DNA from: Dendronalium phyllosphericum CENA369
Lineage (GTDB): Bacteria > Cyanobacteriota > Cyanobacteriia > Cyanobacteriales > Nostocaceae
Length of the DNA stretch: 55,934 nt
Reading direction: 5' to 3'
NCBI RefSeq assembly: GCF_016056275.1
Contig: NZ_JAECZA010000018.1
Location: 1-55,934, forward strand
In this document: piece after piece, positions 33,971 to 43,000 of the stretch
Layout: the number at the start of each line of letters is the position of its first letter
How positions within the stretch are numbered: position 1 is the stretch's first letter
Program-made: the position numbers and the translations under genes
The notes under the pieces: model-generated
What the model was told of the DNA's origin: nothing
Databases searched by the model: none
Seen by the model: the letters and a program-made list of their open reading frames with translations, nothing else

Positions 33971-35176
33971 TTATGGGAGAGGTTTCCCTTCTGCCTCCTG
34001 CCTCCTGCCTTCTGCCTTGCCGCTTTTGGCGGCTTTGATTTTAGCGAATAAAGATTCGTACTGTTTTGCTGCTGATGGAACTAAGGGAAGCAAAAATTCA
34101 CTTTTGGCGAAAACTTCCCGATTACTCTCTAAGAGATTGCGTAAAGGTTGCTGAATATCAGCAGCGACAATGTTTGTAGCAATGGGCGAATTACTTTTGG
34201 TCAGCAGAGAAATTTGTTTAGCGATGTTTGGTTGCCAACAAAAATCAATCCATTGGGATGATAAAGCATCCTTGGCAATACCTGTAGGACGTACCCATAA
34301 ATCTGCCCAGATTGCTGTTCCTGATTTGGGAATAACAGCGGTAAGTTGCGGATAACGCCCTAAAATTGACACTACATCGCTTGACCAACCAACTGCTAGC
34401 CAAGTATCCCCAATAATTAAAGGTTCGAGGTAGGTGTTAGAACTGTAGAATTTTACTTGTTGGTTTAATTTCTGTAGTTCTCTTTCTAGTTCTGGGACTG
34501 TATCTAGATTCTCTGTATTGTATGATTTTCCTAGTTTCTTTAAGGTTAGACCAATCACTTCTCTAGGTAGGTCTAGTAAGGAAATGCGATCGCGCAGTCC
34601 ATCTCGCCACAGATCGCTCCAATCCTGGGGCTTCCATCCCAATTTTTGGAACTTGTCACGATTGTAAACTATTACCGTACTACCCCAACGGTAAGGAGCA
34701 GCCCAAATTTTTCCCTGAGTATCTAAGTTGCCTTGGTCGTTGCGCGTTACTAGTTTCTGCCACCTTTGATCCACAGTTGACCACTGCTTAATTTCTGCTT
34801 CTTCCAATGGTTGAATTAATTTTTGCTCAATCGCGGCTTTGAGCCAATAATCCCCCAATGTCACGAGGTCGGCTACCGCAGCAGTATGAGATTGCCCAAA
34901 TGGGATGAAGCGAGTCCACGCCTGCTTATTGTCTGCTTTTGGTTTTTCCTGCCAAACTTGCAATTGCTTAAATAATTCTCGTATCTGCTCCACAGGGGCA
35001 AACTTTAACTGTACCTTGTGTGGCAAACTTTGCTGAAATTGATTAACTACCTGACCTGGAATAGAACCTTTGAGTAACTGCACGTTGAGTTTCGCTTGGT
35101 TTTTACCACCACACCCAACCAGCAGTTGTGAAAGTGCCAGTCCGCCTGTACCTAGCAAAAAAGACCGTCGATCCAT
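33971..35176 (-). CDS. PotD-like extracytoplasmic solute-binding protein
   Basis: A substrate-binding protein resembling spermidine/putrescine-type (PotD/PotF) binders. The N-terminus MDRRSFLLGTGGLALSQLLVGC combines a twin-arginine motif with a lipobox cysteine, so it is an exported lipoprotein. I use the ATG at 35176 for that reason. The body has binding-protein features such as IWAAPYRWGSTVIVYNRDKF and YSSNTYLEPLIIGDTWLAVGWS. The last 16 residues (about GKAEGRRQEAEGKPLP) are encoded by STRR heptamers of the AAGGCAG type, indicating that the original stop was lost or replaced. No permease or ATPase gene is beside it. Confidence 0.8.
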   Translation of the reverse strand: MDRRSFLLGTGGLALSQLLVGCGGKNQAKLNVQLLKGSIPGQVVNQFQQSLPHKVQLKFAPVEQIRELFKQLQVWQEKPKADNKQAWTRFIPFGQSHTAAVADLVTLGDYWLKAAIEQKLIQPLEEAEIKQWSTVDQRWQKLVTRNDQGNLDTQGKIWAAPYRWGSTVIVYNRDKFQKLGWKPQDWSDLWRDGLRDRISLLDLPREVIGLTLKKLGKSYNTENLDTVPELERELQKLNQQVKFYSSNTYLEPLIIGDTWLAVGWSSDVVSILGRYPQLTAVIPKSGTAIWADLWVRPTGIAKDALSSQWIDFCWQPNIAKQISLLTKSNSPIATNIVAADIQQPLRNLLESNREVFAKSEFLLPLVPSAAKQYESLFAKIKAAKSGKAEGRRQEAEGKPLP

Positions 35177-35995
35177 TGATTTTGGATTTGGAATTGGAGA
35201 TTTTAGACTATACATATATATGTAAGCAAAGGAAGACCAGGAGTTGAAGCACTGGAAAAGTTAAAATTCTGTTGATTTTTCCAGCTAAGGTGCAAATTTA
35301 CCCGAATATGCTTTTATACCACTTTAGGCAGATATAGCAGTCTTATTTTATTCAGGTAGACAAAGTTTTTTCGGCAGTCAAAATATAGGTTGACAAGTAT
35401 ATAAGGGTAGAAATTATCCTACTAGAAATACTAGTAGGATAATTTAGAATTTCTTTAGATTCTTTTTGTTGTTTTTCTTTTTGTGCTAGCAGCAATAAAA
35501 TGTAGTAATTATGTCTAATTTACTGTTAAGCAGCCTCTTTGCGCTGTTTTCTTGGAATTGAGCGATAAAGCCATCTTAATTAAATATTTAAGATTAAAAA
35601 CGGATTTGATTTTTAATTTTGAATTTTGAACAGCCGCTCATCTGCCACTTGGATTAATTGTCACAGTTTGCTCATAGCGAGACTTTGAGTTGTTTTTACT
35701 GATATATACCTTATGCTCATAAGTGCTGATAGAGTTAGATTTAGCTGTTAATTCCGAACAAATGGGAAATGGTAGCTAGATTTACGTGTTTTTCGGAAAA
35801 TAACTGCTATTAACTTAATTTTTCTCAATACTAAGCTGAAATCATACTCTTGAAAAATATTGAGTTATATTTAAAAGTAATTATTTAGATATCGCATTAC
35901 CACAGAATATTTGAAAAATTAAATAATCCATAAGTATGGTTAACTTTGTAAGTAAATTGAATAACATAGAGAAAATATGCGGATGAGGGTATTAA
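35177..35995. other. Long AT-rich intergenic region
   Basis: About 820 bases without a supported gene. It holds the strong hairpin at 35411-35445 and otherwise AT-rich sequence with promoter-like stretches for the two divergent flanking genes. The coiled-coil gene has GAGGG as its ribosome-binding site. Confidence 0.4.
35411..35445. ncRNA. Perfect 15-bp hairpin, possible small RNA 3' end
   Basis: AAATTATCCTACTAG and its exact complement flank a 5-base loop. On the plus strand the hairpin is followed by a T-rich stretch (35446-35490), which would suit an intrinsic terminator. No gene ends here, so an unannotated small RNA reading from about 35220 is possible, as is a mobile palindrome. Confidence 0.35.
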
Positions 35996-36370
35996 ATGGA
36001 GCCACTACAAAATCAGATTTTGACTTTGAGCCAGAAACTGGATGCCCTCTATCAAGTGATTGAGGAGCTTGACGGTAAAGTTGCTCAAGCTTTTTCAGAA
36101 TGCTCTTTAGCAAATTCCCAAGCAAAGGAAAATTATTTGGAAAATAGCAATACAAGGAGCTATCAGTTAAAAGCACATATGAGTTCTTATGCGGAATTAG
36201 AACATAAGGATGTTTTAATAGATGGCATTTATCCAGACATGAATCGTCAAGGTGGAGAAAAGAACTTGACCCCAGAAATTCAAATACAACGACTGACAGC
36301 CCAATTAACAGCAGCATATAATCGCATTGCCGCTTTAGAAGAACAATTGCTTAGAGAAAGAATTCACTAA
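35996..36370 (+). CDS. Coiled-coil hypothetical protein
   Basis: A 124-residue hydrophilic protein. The first 40 residues (LQNQILTLSQKLDALYQVIEELDGKVAQAF) and the last 30 (IQRLTAQLTAAYNRIAALEEQLLRER) are predicted coiled coils joined by a polar linker. It has an ATG start with GAGGG upstream. It probably oligomerises or bridges other proteins. I recognise no specific family. Confidence 0.65.
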   Translation: MEPLQNQILTLSQKLDALYQVIEELDGKVAQAFSECSLANSQAKENYLENSNTRSYQLKAHMSSYAELEHKDVLIDGIYPDMNRQGGEKNLTPEIQIQRLTAQLTAAYNRIAALEEQLLRERIH

Positions 36371-36399
36371 TTAGTTTTATAGCCAATATACCTAAGATT

Positions 36400-36434
36400 T
36401 ACCGGGAGCTTGCAGAGTCCGGTACTTTTATTAT
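36400..36434 (+). terminator. Terminator after the coiled-coil gene
   Basis: TACCGG and CCGGTA pair 30 bases after the stop, with a loop of 13 bases and further possible pairing inside it, followed by ACTTTTATTATT. It is a plausible intrinsic terminator. Confidence 0.5.
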
Positions 36435-36626
36435 TGACTATTGACCGCAAAAGGGACGTAAAAGTATGAGGGTGTAGGGTGTAAGGTAAAATCTTGCATA
36501 ACCTTTACATGCACTACATGTTCAAGCTTCTTAAATTAAAGCGCGAGATTAATAACATCATTGTACTAAACCGCCTCTACCTGTTGAAGAAACTGACTTA
36601 GAATACCTACACCCATACTTATACCC

Positions 36627-37766
36627 CTATCTACAGATTTGACTAAGCCGCTCAAGTTGAACTTCAATGGCTGTCAAAAGTTGGTGTTGCGACCAATTGT
36701 GACTGAGATGGGCGGCTATGCAAGCGGCTCCAGCGCCCATACCTTCTTTTACAAAGCCCTGCTCATAAGCTTGGAGTTGGGGGTAACGAGAATTAGCAAA
36801 ACTTAGTTCAGTCGCCAGTAGGGGAGGATTTTTGGCTCCTAGGCTGAGAGCTAAATCTACAGTACCACCAGTTGGGTCTTGTGCTACCCAGCGAGTTGTA
36901 CCTATAACAACTTCTGTTGGTTGCCAAGATAAATTATAAACTTGAGCGATCGCACTCGTTAATGCATAAACCGCCAGCATTTGCGTACCGCCTGCCAGCA
37001 TAACACCACAACTGCGACTAGCAGCGATCGTCATCCCAGCTACCACTACTTGCATCGGATCGCCCACAGCAGAAACGAGTTGTAGAGGGTCAAATAGAAG
37101 TGATGAGGGAGATGAGGAAGTTAATTTATCTCCCCCAGCCCTCCACCTTTCCAGCCCAGCTTGCACGACTTCCCACTTTTGCGCGTGGTTACAAATAGGG
37201 TGGCTGCTATTGACTTTCCCTGCTGCGTTTATACCCAAACCAGTTAAAATTGCTAGGGCTGTTGTGGTTCCCCCAACGACGCACTCACCTATAATCAGAT
37301 ACCCTTGTGAGATATTGGCAGCAAGGCGTTCTCCCCAAAGCAATCCTTGCTCTAGTAGGTGGCGTACTGTTGCTAGTTCCATAGCAGCACCTTCACTTAA
37401 ACATTTAGCAGGAGTACCACCCAAATCAATTGCTGGCACTGCTAGTGGCTGTGATAAGCCAGCATCAAATAAATAAACTGGAATATTGAGTGCTTCCACC
37501 ACAGCACGAGAAATCAGCACGGGTGAAGCTCCAGCTGTTAGTGGTGGTAGAGGATATTGGGGTTTTCGTTCCGGGCCATAATATAAAAACTCGGCATCAG
37601 CACAAGCAGTATATTTTCGATCCTCAGGAGTAAGTCCAGCCGCTGAAATCCCTGGAATCAACCCTGTTTCGGTAAAACCTAAAACACAGGCAAACACGGG
37701 TAAATAGCCGCGATACTTCGTAAGCCATTCTTTACCCTGTTCTATTTGAGTATAAATATTAATCAT
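36627..37766 (-). CDS. cobT: CobT-like nicotinate-nucleotide phosphoribosyltransferase family protein
   Basis: Related to the enzyme that activates the lower ligand base of cobalamin as its alpha-ribotide (the archaeal/cyanobacterial branch of CobT). Landmarks are LPVFACVLGFTETGLIPGIS near residue 20, IGECVVGGTTTALAILTGLG and the catalytic glutamate in VKEGMGAGAACIAAHL near the C-terminus. Length is 379 residues. A low-complexity stretch (AGGDKLTSSSPSSLLFD, residues about 212-228) is encoded by purine-rich repeat-like DNA and may be a late insertion. The gene follows DUF2232 by 69 bases and a Crp regulator before that, on the same strand. In cyanobacteria the product would serve pseudocobalamin synthesis. 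Confidence 0.8.
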   Translation of the reverse strand: MINIYTQIEQGKEWLTKYRGYLPVFACVLGFTETGLIPGISAAGLTPEDRKYTACADAEFLYYGPERKPQYPLPPLTAGASPVLISRAVVEALNIPVYLFDAGLSQPLAVPAIDLGGTPAKCLSEGAAMELATVRHLLEQGLLWGERLAANISQGYLIIGECVVGGTTTALAILTGLGINAAGKVNSSHPICNHAQKWEVVQAGLERWRAGGDKLTSSSPSSLLFDPLQLVSAVGDPMQVVVAGMTIAASRSCGVMLAGGTQMLAVYALTSAIAQVYNLSWQPTEVVIGTTRWVAQDPTGGTVDLALSLGAKNPPLLATELSFANSRYPQLQAYEQGFVKEGMGAGAACIAAHLSHNWSQHQLLTAIEVQLERLSQICR

Positions 37767-37835
37767 AAGTTTTTTGTTAGTAGTCAGTTGTCAGTTGTGT
37801 CTTGTTGTCACTGACCACTAACTACTGACCGCTGA

Positions 37836-38573
37836 CTAGCTTTCATAATCCATGAGAACTTGTACCCATTGTGGCGGACGGGGGATGGGATTTCCTAGGC
37901 GGTCTAAAAGTAACCATGCTGCAATATGTACCACAAATAGATAGATAAAGTTATTGAGGACAATCAAGGCAATGGCTCCTATTTGAATCAAAAACACGCT
38001 AGGAGTAGCTAATAATTGCAGCTTCAGAAATACCCATTCTGTAATTTCTGTGACTTGGTTAATTACATAAATCCATAGGTCTTCACTCGATAACACAGAC
38101 AGCAACCACATCCGAAAAAAGAACCCCAAAGTGCCTAAAAGTGTGCCCAAGGTAATGGAAACAATCCAGGGAACGCGACGATACCAAGTTGCTCCTAGCA
38201 GCACGCCCATGAAAGCATAAGGCATGACAAACAGTAAACTGCGGACTGGCCCCATCAACACCGACAGCAGCAACCCAGAGGTAACTGCCGCCATCCATGC
38301 TGCTCGTTTGCCCCAACGGAGGTAAACTAGAGCGATCGGCACAGGAAAAAATATCCGCAAAACTGGCCCCAAGGGAAAGTAGTAATTAATAAACCAAATG
38401 AGGCTGGCAGTACTGGCTAAAAACGCTGTTTCTACCATCCTCAAGGGAGCCTCAACTTTCATCTGTGGAGGCTTTAACTGCTCTTGCCGATCTGACCTTT
38501 GATTTAGGGGAGTTGGAGATTCAGGAGATTTGTCTTGTTCTGGCTCGTCTGGCAGCGAATCTAAAATGCTCAT
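37836..38573 (-). CDS. DUF2232 membrane protein
   Basis: A 245-residue integral membrane protein with five or six helices, matching the cyanobacterial DUF2232 type. The first 45 residues are polar and Pro/Glu/Gln-rich. The helices include ASTASLIWFINYYFPLG and LVIVLNNFIYLFVV-type segments, with RWGKRAAWMAAVTSGLL between. The family is linked in other bacteria to membrane transport or cell-envelope processes, but the role here is unknown. It starts 10 bases after the crp-like stop, so the two are almost certainly cotranscribed. Confidence 0.75.
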   Translation of the reverse strand: MSILDSLPDEPEQDKSPESPTPLNQRSDRQEQLKPPQMKVEAPLRMVETAFLASTASLIWFINYYFPLGPVLRIFFPVPIALVYLRWGKRAAWMAAVTSGLLLSVLMGPVRSLLFVMPYAFMGVLLGATWYRRVPWIVSITLGTLLGTLGFFFRMWLLSVLSSEDLWIYVINQVTEITEWVFLKLQLLATPSVFLIQIGAIALIVLNNFIYLFVVHIAAWLLLDRLGNPIPRPPQWVQVLMDYES

Positions 38574-38583
38574 CTTGGACTTG

Positions 38584-39282
38584 TTAAACTATCATTCTTT
38601 CTAAAGCTGATAGATCGGGAATACAAATTGTGTCCTGATCCCGTCTAATCAACCCCTTTTTTTCTAGCCTTGTCAATACTCTTGTAACTGTTTCTCGCGC
38701 TAGTCCACTTAAACTACTCAATTCTCGTTGAGGTAAATTAGGAATTTCGGTTCCTGTCTGTCCCTGCTTGCCCTGTCCTTCTGCTAAAAATAACAACGTG
38801 TCAGCCACCCGCGACTGACTGTCAGATTCTCGCAGGCGCAGTCGCCGATTTACTTGCCGCAAGCGTCGTGCCATCAATTGAGACAATCGCACTCCCGCCA
38901 TAGGTTCTGTCTGAAGTAACTTGACAAAATCCTGAGAGGGCATACTACCAATTACTGTGGCAGTTAAGGTAATTACATCGGTGGAACGAGGAACTTCATC
39001 TAGCGCTGCCATTTCACCGAACAATTCCCCCTTGCCAAGAATATTCAGTGTCACCTCTTTCCCTTCCATATTGTAGGTGCGAATTTTGACCCATCCATCA
39101 ACGATAAAATAGACCGAACCACCCCAGTCATTCTCTAAGAGAATTACTTGATTGGCTGGGTGCGTGCGGGTAACAAGATTGGTAAGAGCTATTTCTACAA
39201 CAGGTTCTGGCAACCCTTGAAAAAAGGGAGCTGAGAACATCCAGGGATTAGTCGGTGCTTGCAAGCTATATCGGTCTTCCAT
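38584..39282 (-). CDS. Crp/Fnr-family transcription regulator
   Basis: A 232-residue regulator with an N-terminal cyclic-nucleotide-binding domain. GKGELFGEMAALDEVPRSTDV, broken here after the Glu-Met core, has the Glu and Arg-Ser/Thr pair that binds cAMP in true CRPs. The C-terminal winged helix contains LPQRELSSLSGLARETVTRV with the recognition helix. No FNR cysteines are present. It heads an operon with DUF2232 and a CobT-like gene. Cyclic AMP responsiveness is inferred from the residues. Confidence 0.85.
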   Translation of the reverse strand: MEDRYSLQAPTNPWMFSAPFFQGLPEPVVEIALTNLVTRTHPANQVILLENDWGGSVYFIVDGWVKIRTYNMEGKEVTLNILGKGELFGEMAALDEVPRSTDVITLTATVIGSMPSQDFVKLLQTEPMAGVRLSQLMARRLRQVNRRLRLRESDSQSRVADTLLFLAEGQGKQGQTGTEIPNLPQRELSSLSGLARETVTRVLTRLEKKGLIRRDQDTICIPDLSALERMIV

Positions 39283-40057
39283 TACGACATCTTAATTAAA
39301 GCTGCTATCTATAAAACAAACAAGAGCGCTATATTCAGCCTAAGCTATCAAAGCACAGCCCCCTTCAAAAATAAAACTACGTAACACTAGAAAACGACCA
39401 GAGCGTTTTTGGCAACCAATCTTCATTTAATAGGGGTTGAAATTACGTCAACCTTGAGCACACAGCAGTTTATCCTCTCTTAGAGTATTATTTGGGTGTC
39501 AAATGCAAAGATGATTACTGAAAATATATGTAAACAACATCAATGATACTCAACGTAGTTAATTTTTGCTAAGGTAAAATTTTTACCTGTTGGCGTTAAT
39601 AGAGAATCAAGTAAAAAACCCATCTTGCCATTCAGTTACTCTTTGGCTACATTAATTGCTCGTGTAGGTGCAAAGAGGAGGATATTTGTCTTGTAGATTC
39701 CGGTGTCTGTCACCAAGATTTGTCTATCTCAGACTATTTGCTTGGCTGTTGCATTTTTTGATTTTTTTGATAAAGATGAAGCCGATAGACTATGACATCG
39801 CCTGTATGGTGAAAAGGCACAGCGCCCGAACGACCACCTTGTGCTGACAACTGCAAAATACTTTTGGTATTTCTAGACTTTAAACTAGCTCTCAAGCTAA
39901 TTTTTTCAAAGGCGCTGATTGGCGATCGCTACGACTCCCAGTAAGCCAATTATTACACTCAGGAGTCCAAAGAGCAGCTTTTAAAATTCAATACTTTAAT
40001 AATTGTAAAGTAATTCCCACACCAGTTAACGTACAGTTCTAGCTAAGGTAATTTAAA
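39283..40057. other. Divergent intergenic region
   Basis: About 775 bases between the crp-like gene and the large Hsp70-like gene. It is AT-rich, has a HIP1 octamer near 39923, and should hold two divergent promoters. No convincing gene, RNA or repeat was found. Confidence 0.4.
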
Positions 40058-43000
40058 GTGACTTCCCGCGAAGATGAAATAAAAAAACTGATCGCAGACA
40101 TTGACAACTTACTTAGTAGTGGCAAGCGCCTGCCTAAGCTTCTTTCTAGCCAGGGATCGGAACCACGAGAGGTTTTAGAACGCATCCGTACTTTTTTGGT
40201 GCAGCTAAACCAGAGTCAGGCACTAGAAAACGATATTCAAAAGTCCGCCGAACAGCCACAACTATCGCCTTTGTTGACAAAATTTGCCGATCGCGGTTCT
40301 AACCAATCTTCGACACAAGAACAAAGTAATTTTATACCCCAAGAATTAAAAAGCGAATTGTCAGCATTTCTCCAGCCTCTGCAAGCGGAATTAACGGCGA
40401 TGTTGCAAGAGCGGGCTACTCTGGCGCAAGAAATTAGGCAACTAGAGCAAAAGCGATTGCATCACTACTCCTTAAGCCAGCAGTGGGCAAACCAAGAGCA
40501 GATGATTTCTGAATTCTTACAGGTACTTACGAATCGCCTAGTACCAAATTTAACACCCCAACTAACAGAGAATTTAGCAAGTCCTAATCATTCTGCCAAA
40601 GCCAGCGATGTCTGGCAACAAGAAGCTTTGCGTCTAAGCAATCCAGAACTAACGACTCAACCATTCTTAGAATCATCAGAGCAGGCGCAACGCTTAACAC
40701 AGCTAGCTAAAGAATTAGATCGGCGTTTATTATCGCTGGATGGCACTGTTAATGTTGTCTTTGACGCATTACAGCGCAATATTAATACATATCATGAATC
40801 TTTATCTCAAGCACTAGCCAGAATGCACAGTACGGGAGTGCAAGGCGAGCAGCTGATGGCAAGCTTTCTTAACAATTTGACACAGTATTTACAGCAACAA
40901 TCTCTGAATCTTCAGCCTGTCTCAACAGGAGAGAATGAAACGCAACTGCGATCGCCATCTTTGTTAACTAAGGCAAATGCTGTTACTCCAGAAGCCGTAA
41001 AACCAGATCCAAGTACTGAAGTTGTCAGCCAAGTGTCATCAAGCGAGGCAGAGACTTTATTTGCACTTGCAAGCGATCGCGAAGAAAATACATTTGTCGA
41101 TAGCGATCGCCTGTTTGAACGAGAAGACGGGGATATAGCAATTGAAGAAGACCTAGATGCAGTGCTTTTACAGCTTGGTATAGATACACCTTTCTCTAGT
41201 TCCGATTCCACCACCGTAGAATTATCACCCGATATAGAATTAGTTGGTGATGAAGTAGACTTACTTTATGCCAGTTTGTTCGGTACTGCTAGCTTGGCTA
41301 ACTCTAGCCAAGTCGACCAAAATGTGGCAAAAGAGGACTTATCTTCTTCAAATATTGCCGACACTACGACTACTCCTAGCACAAATCTCAGAGAAACAGA
41401 GGATGTATCGGCAGCTATCCCCAGTACAGCACCTTTAGAGAATCCCGTAGAACAAATAGATGCTGTAGCTACACCAGATCCTTGGCTGGGAAAATCAGAT
41501 GCAGGTCTTCTGAATTTGAGCAACACAAATCTTTCAGAAGCATCAAATGATTTAACACAACCCACATCTTTATTAGAATCATGGCAAGTATTGTTTTTTG
41601 AGGAAAATCACCCAGCTACACCTCCAGGTCTTTCTAGTTGGCAACAAGAAGCAAATTTAGCTACAGATAATATCCAATTTCAGCCCAGCAATGCTGATAC
41701 AATTACAACTTTGACCGATTTATTAACTGATGTAGAAACAGAGGAACAGTTGTCAGCAGTTGCTGCTGATTTAGCAGCCCCTCTAACACCAATGCCAACA
41801 ATTGCCCAAAACTTGGAAGAAGTAGAGATTAACAACGACGAAAAGCAAGAGCAGTTGTTAGATAGCTACATTTCCGCTTCACCTCAAGAAAATTTACTCT
41901 CGCCAGAAATCAACCAACCAACAAATGTACCTGATATTTCTCTGGACGAAGAGCAGTTACAGCAATTGCATCAAGATTTGGCAAAATTTGACGAACAGCT
42001 AGACTTTTTCGCGATAACTGGTAGTACTGATGATTTAGCTGATGATTTCTCACATTTGCCATTAGAATCTCTCAGCGAACAACAAAATGGTACTTTCTCC
42101 CCTGCGGAAGTCTCCAAAATTGCGCCTATATCTTTACCGCAAACAGAAGCTGACTTAGACTTTAGCCCCACAACTGAAAAAAAAAAGGAAGTTACAACTT
42201 CTGGGGAAAACAACTCCATCATTGCAGATTCCCCCTCGATAAATAATCTGCTTGACTCAGTTTGGTATTTAGGAATTGATTTAGGGACAACTGGGATTTC
42301 TGCGGCACTTTTAAATCGCTCAACTTTTGTTGTTCATCCCATCTACTGGTCAGCAGAAAACCAACCAGGAGGCACTTCCTTCCAGCAATCTTTTCGTTTG
42401 CCAGCAGAAGTTTATCTGCCGGCTGCTTCTGTACCTCACACAGAGACACAAGCGACACCAAAGAAAAATCTCTATTCAGCGCAGTTAAAACCGTATTTAC
42501 AGGTAGCTATTCCCTATAAAAGTAGACAACAAAAGTGGGAACCCGTACTGCAATTCAATGAATTTTCTGCGGGGCCTTTGATTTGGGTAGTGCGATCGCT
42601 CTCGAAACTGCTGTTAACCTTGAAATCAGACCGCCACAGCACAACTCAAGGTTTAATTGCTACAGCTATTGGTGTAGAAGCACAGACTTTCCATCAAATT
42701 ATCAATAACATAGCTGGTATCATCTGCACCTGCCCATCTAACTGGTCGGAACAATATCGTTTCAACGTGCGCGAAGCTTTACTCACGAGTAAATTAGTTC
42801 AACATCCACAGCAAGTCTTTTTTGTGGAAGAAGCGATCGCGAGTATGCTGAGTATACTGGATGGCGATAACGGCGAACCAGTCCAAATCAGCGATCTGCA
42901 AGGATTGCGTCCGGTCAATACTAGCGATCGCCCTTTGGTAGGTAATACCCTTGCCATTAACATTGGGGCAACCACCACAGAAATGGCATTGGTCGATTTG

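Noticed and set aside
33811-34051. Plus-strand frames between the secreted protein and the PotD-like gene
   Set aside because: They are made of interspersed repeat and STRR sequence and overlap the end of the PotD-like gene. No conserved motif.
39906-39981. Minus-strand peptide resembling a membrane helix (LLFGLLSVIIGLLGVVAIA)
   Set aside because: No start codon in frame before it and an upstream stop, so it cannot be translated as a gene. It could be a remnant, but the evidence is too weak.
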